From the NCBI GenBank assembly GCA_003013855.2, contig ML058433.1:8617966-8681965 (forward strand): a DNA stretch of 64,000 nt, read 5' to 3'. Below, one piece after another: positions 60,356 through 64,000 of the stretch; the stretch's first letter is position 1, and the number at the start of each line of letters is the position of its first letter. Under the pieces are notes generated by a model that saw only the letters and a list, made by a program, of their open reading frames with translations, was not told the origin of the DNA and did not search any database. The stretch comes from Liriodendron chinense. Taxonomy: Eukaryota; Streptophyta; Magnoliopsida; Magnoliales; Magnoliaceae. The position numbers and the translations under genes are program-made.

Positions 60356-61210
60356 AGAGGATATGTCTATCACTCTAAAGGATCCTGTGTATCAGGATGA
60401 TTGATCTCCTAGTCTGACAGAGATATAGAGTAGATTAGGTTTAGTTATTTTTCTATTTTAGTTTTATTACTTTAGTAGATTTAGTTGTCGGAGGTAAACT
60501 TCTATGATCGACTCTCTCAGGTATCTTCATTCTCACCATCTTTTATTTTTCTCATTGCTCGTATGTTATTGCTCATTGCATATCTTTTTACATTGAGGAC
60601 AATGCAAGATTTGGTTGGGGGGTGAGATTCCTAGATGAATATACTAGTTTTTGCACATTTTGAGCAATTATGTAGAAAATTTCTGATTTTTCTTAATTTT
60701 AAACCTCTTTTAGAAAACTTTGTTTCTATGCACTTGGGATGTCATAAGTATGAAAGGTGAGAGATGAATTAATATGATTTTGAGAAGTTTAAATTAGCTT
60801 AAATATAATAGTTTTCTGTATGAACTCCCCTATTTATTTGATCGATAGAAATATGAACACTTTTTAGCCTAGTTCACGTTACAGGATCCTCATGGTTTGA
60901 AGGGATTATGTAGATTTGTAGATTAGTTAGGCTTAGTTCTAAAGTATTAAGGAACCAAGCCAGCGAACTTTGTCCATCCTTGTTCATGAGAAAGAAGAAT
61001 GGAAGATATGGATTTCTAAAAATCATATCTCATGTTTATGAAAAGAAAGGAAGTTTGGTTATTATTGAATACATGTTGATAAATTTCAAAAATGGCTACC
61101 TATCACCAACCAAGGGATGGTCTATTCGTAATCAAAGCTCAAAATGGAAAGTAGTGTGAAAGTCGTCGAAGGAACGGTAAGACAAATTCTTATCATAGGC
61201 ATTTGGTTGA
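60356..61210 (+). other. Athila 3' non-coding region, first part
   Basis: No ORF with envelope-like or other resemblance is seen. A polypurine-like GGTTGGGGGGTGAGA lies at 60612-60626, after ACATTGAGGACAATGCAAGA, a phrase common downstream of Athila integrase. Confidence 0.6.
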
Positions 61211-62588
61211 TGTTTGCTCGCCTCAAGTGCAAGGTTGCGATGTAGTAATAAATCTCAGTAAGACCGAGGTAGATCTACAGGGAATTAGGTAAACCAATTC
61301 AAGCTATTCTAGCAACTCAAATCTCAGCAATTATAGGGTTCAAATTCAAAAACTAACTTAAAACAGTAACTTATAAAATTTATAATTTAAACGGAACTAA
61401 GGCCTCAAGGATCCACTTGTGGTAGCCCCCATGTGAATTCATTCATCCAAGCATAAACACAACTAGAATTGAAGTTCCATCTCTCTTCTAGTTGGAAGAT
61501 TTCGCATTCAAACACAAACAATCTCCACTTAAGTTAAAGAATAAGATTCTAGTTCTAATGAAACACGTAGAAGTCGAATATGTAGCCTTCGAAGTAACGA
61601 CCATGCCAATGGGCTATGGTATGTTCAGGGATTACTACAATTTGAATCTAATCAATCCAAACATGATAATTTTAGAGAATTGCAAGGAACCCATGTTCGA
61701 AGCACATGCACTCTCATAAAACATCCAAAAAAATGCCAACTTTTATTCAAACTAGAGCTTAGAATCCAACTTAAAAGTAAAGTACTTAAATTAAAATGAA
61801 TTCAACATGATTACTACTCACAAGCTTCACCTCTTAGCCTTAGCTAAGAGGTTCTAGCCAAGCATTATCATGCTTTAACTAGAAACAATGGAAAACTAAT
61901 AAAAAGCATAAGGTTGCGACGCTCTACGATGCACTCCTTCAATTCCCATGAACTTAGAATTCTTCTAGGATGCCTTGGGAAGGATGTAGAGGTGCCATTT
62001 TATAACAAAAGACTACCATCGACTTAGAATCTTCTGAAATTGCGTAACTCCTTACGCAGCTGTACAGACAGGTCCGATTGATCAGAGACCCCTCCGATTG
62101 ATCGGAATATGATCTTCGATTGATTGGACGATGATCCGATTGATCGTAAAAGTGTCTAGAGAGTTGTTGTTTCTATCACTATTTCTTATTGATCGTATAT
62201 GATTCTGATTGATCGGACAGTTAGTTCCAATTGATCGGAAATATGTCCAGAGAAATCTGGTATTTCTGGTATGTCCGATGGGTGGTCCGATTGATCGAGT
62301 ACCCATCAGAATCTCCTCCATTGATCGAATAATTATCGACGATCCATAAAAAAATGTTGTTTCTTCATTCTTTTCTGCATTCTCTTTGGACTTTCTTCGC
62401 CATTCTTTGGCCTACCTTTGATCATCAACAAAGGGCTTTTAAGTGAGTCTTTTAAGTATCAATTGAGTGAAGTCTCCCTCTCATTCCTTCATTCACAAAA
62501 CATGCATTAGATGGGTCTTTTAAGCACGTAAACCATGCATATAATGTGATGTAATGGGTTAGAAAATGTATAAATTCGAAGCTCAACA
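61211..62588 (-). repeat. Reverse-oriented solo LTR of a related Athila element
   Basis: On the minus strand it starts TGTTGAGCTTCGAATTTATA and ends GGCGAGCAAACA, aligning with the Athila LTR at 53291-54703 in order (CTAACCC, ATGCATGGTTT, TTAAAAGAC, GAGACTTCACT, TATAAAA, TTGAGGCGAGC) but with a different motif cluster. The flanks GTTGA (61206-61210) and GTTGT (62589-62593) form a 5-bp duplication with one change. No internal region is attached, as expected after LTR-LTR recombination. Confidence 0.82.
62073..62330 (-). promoter_or_regulatory. U3 cluster of TCCGATTGATCGGA motifs (solo LTR)
   Basis: About nine variants occur (TCCGATTGATCAGA, TCCGATTGATCGGA, TCGATTGATTGGA, TCTGATTGATCGGA, CCAATTGATCGGA, TCCGATTGATCGAG). 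On the minus strand the cluster precedes a TATAAAA box (61998-62005) by about 65 bp. Confidence 0.75.
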
Positions 62589-62593
62589 GTTGT

Positions 62594-62923
62594 GTTGGAC
62601 ACCTGTAGAGCTTTAATTTGATTGATCTATGAAGAAAGTAATCCTAGAAACTAATGAGATGAACATTCACTATACACACTAGCTTAAACTTGTTCGGATT
62701 CTTCTGTTTATCAATCAATCGGTGGGGATTCTATGTGAACATTTGTTATGTTTAGGGAGTTTAAGATTCAATTTCTATCGTTCACTTAGTTTTTCTGAAT
62801 TTTGCACTTGTATGTCTTGGAGAATATAGAAGCATAATTTTCGAAAGAGAGTTGGGTTTTGAAAAGTTGAATTTGTTTCACGCATGTTTTGCTCGAGATT
62901 AGCAAAATGCTGGTTGGGGAGTG
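62594..62923 (+). other. Athila 3' non-coding region, second part, with polypurine tract
   Basis: This continues the non-coding tail after the solo LTR and ends in GCTGGTTGGGGAGTG directly before the 3' LTR. Confidence 0.6.
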
Positions 62924-64000
62924 TGTTGAGCTCTGAATTGTGCATATTCTAACCCCAATTCATCACACATTATGCATGGTTTGCATGTTAAAAGACTATT
63001 TTAATACACTGTTTTGTGATTGTAGGATTGAGAGAGAGACTTCACTAATTCAATGCCAAATGAGTCATTTTGTATACATTGAAGATCAAAAGATTAAGTG
63101 CCAAATGGTGGAAGAAAGATGCAAGGGAGAAAGAGAAGAAAGAAGAAAAGTTGCAGAAAAATACATTGTCGACCAGCCGGCTGACCAGTCGGCCATGGCC
63201 CACAACCGGTCGTCCGACTGATCAAAAATTCAAAATCAGGAGGCCTTTGCAGCTAACCTTGCTGGACCAAAAATGGACAAAAACAGACTGGTCGGCCACC
63301 ACTAACAACTGGTCGTATTTTCCTTGGAGCTGTGGAGTTTTTAGAGAAAAGTCACTGGACTAAAAAGATGGGTTGACGACTGGTCGTCCATGCGAAAAAA
63401 ATCAGTGAAGTTTGTTCTTCAAGCTCCTAAATTTCATGCGCTACGTAAGTACTACGCGGATTCTAAAACTTTCTGAGTCAGTGGGGCTTCTCCATTATAA
63501 AAGGACACCTAGGGTTCATTCCCAAGGTATTATAAAAGGCTTGAAAACTCATGAGAGGTGAAGATGATCGTCGTGGAGCATCTACAACTCTCCCAAATTT
63601 GGTTTTTCATGTTTTCTAGTTACTTTTTATTATTTTTAGTTGTAGCATGATAATGCTCGGTTAGAACCTCTTAACTAAGGCTAAGAGGTGAAGCTTGTAG
63701 CTAGTTTTCATGTACAATTCATTTGATTCAAGTATTTAAAGTTTGAATAAAGTTGGTATTTTTGGATGTTTTATGAGAGTTCATGTGCTTCGGACATGAG
63801 TTCTTTACAATTCTCTGAGATGACCATGTTTGGATTGATTAGATTCGAATTGTAGTAACCCTAGAGCATGTCATAGTCTCTTGGCATGGCTGTTACTTCG
63901 AAGGCTACATATTTAAATTCTATGTGCTTCATTAGAACTAAAATCTTATTTTCTGACTTAAGTGAAATTTTTTTGTGTTTAAATGCTTAATCTTCCAACT
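62924..64000 (+). repeat. Athila 3' LTR (cut by the window edge)
   Basis: It matches the 5' LTR from TGTTGAGCTCTG on. The motif cluster (63171-63388) is shorter than in the 5' LTR by about 50 bp. TATAAAAGG is at 63496. The LTR end lies right of 64000. Confidence 0.88.

Larger units (their letters stand above)
53291..64000 (+). mobile_element. Athila-type Ty3/gypsy element, 3' LTR runs off the window
   Basis: The 5' LTR (53291-54703) is followed by the Athila-type primer site TGGCGCCGTTGTC at 54710. Gag, protease, RT, RNase H and integrase are recognisable to 60355. Then come about 850 bp of non-coding DNA, a solo LTR in reverse (61211-62588), and the 3' LTR from 62924, preceded by GGTTGGGGAGTG. 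Stops and shifts make it defective. The target duplication cannot be tested, since the right end is outside. Confidence 0.9.

Noticed and set aside
60356..61210. Possible Athila envelope-like gene
   Set aside because: The stretch is too short and has no open frame with membrane or envelope-like features.

Overview
The window is plant nuclear DNA: intron-split genes with GT..AG sites, Ty1/copia and Ty3/gypsy retrotransposons with initiator-tRNA-Met or Athila-type primer sites, MULE-, hAT- and Harbinger-like elements, and one 25-N assembly gap. The species cannot be fixed from sequence. The abundance of quasi-palindromic repeats rich in GTGGGCCCAC and ATGGATGGACGGTGTGGAT suggests a large-genome woody angiosperm, perhaps a magnoliid; this is inference only.

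Only one host gene is recognisable: the small (B) subunit of DNA polymerase delta, POLD2, on the + strand. Twelve coding exons between 4873 and 33307 join in frame to encode the last 378 residues with no internal stop. The first ~60 residues lie left of the window, beyond an intron of at least 4.87 kb that holds a copia 3' end (1-1886) and a Harbinger-like element (1934-4673). Intron 9161-30486 is 21,326 bp and is almost wholly a transposon nest. An antisense copia element (9812-30445, TSD GTTTT/GTTCT) carries a MULE in its left LTR (9960-11061), a hAT-like element in its RNase H region (11417-15439, itself containing a MULE at 12877-15314), and a sense copia element (from 16431) that is in turn split by a chromovirus-type gypsy element (17245-24240, exact TSD GAATA). 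LINE remains (26870-28130) also lie in the nest. Splice sites and reading phase across the intron are intact.

From 33308 to 64000 there is no host gene that can be supported. This part holds LINE and LTR scraps, hAT-like elements with TAGAG..TGG/RGCA ends (36922-37893, 47820-48573), an antisense copia element with both LTRs and an exact TSD (39384-45079, GTGCA), small inverted-repeat elements (45085-47665), a Sirevirus-like deletion derivative (49435-53290), and an Athila gypsy element (53291 to beyond 64000) with a reverse-oriented solo LTR of a related Athila inside it (61211-62588).

The most interesting structure is a shared LTR design. Five different LTR families here each carry a dense cluster of one short, mostly self-complementary motif in U3, in most cases just upstream of a recognisable TATA-like box: GGGCGCCC in the gypsy chromovirus and in an unrelated copia, CGACCGGTCG in Athila, TCCGATTGATCGGA in its relative, and TTCGATGGATCGAA in the Sirevirus-like LTR. 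Related LTRs with alignable flanks carry different motifs, and paired LTRs of one element differ by deletions between motif copies. A second theme is a dispersed family of 300-450 bp quasi-palindromes, found in several unrelated element shells and at several other sites.
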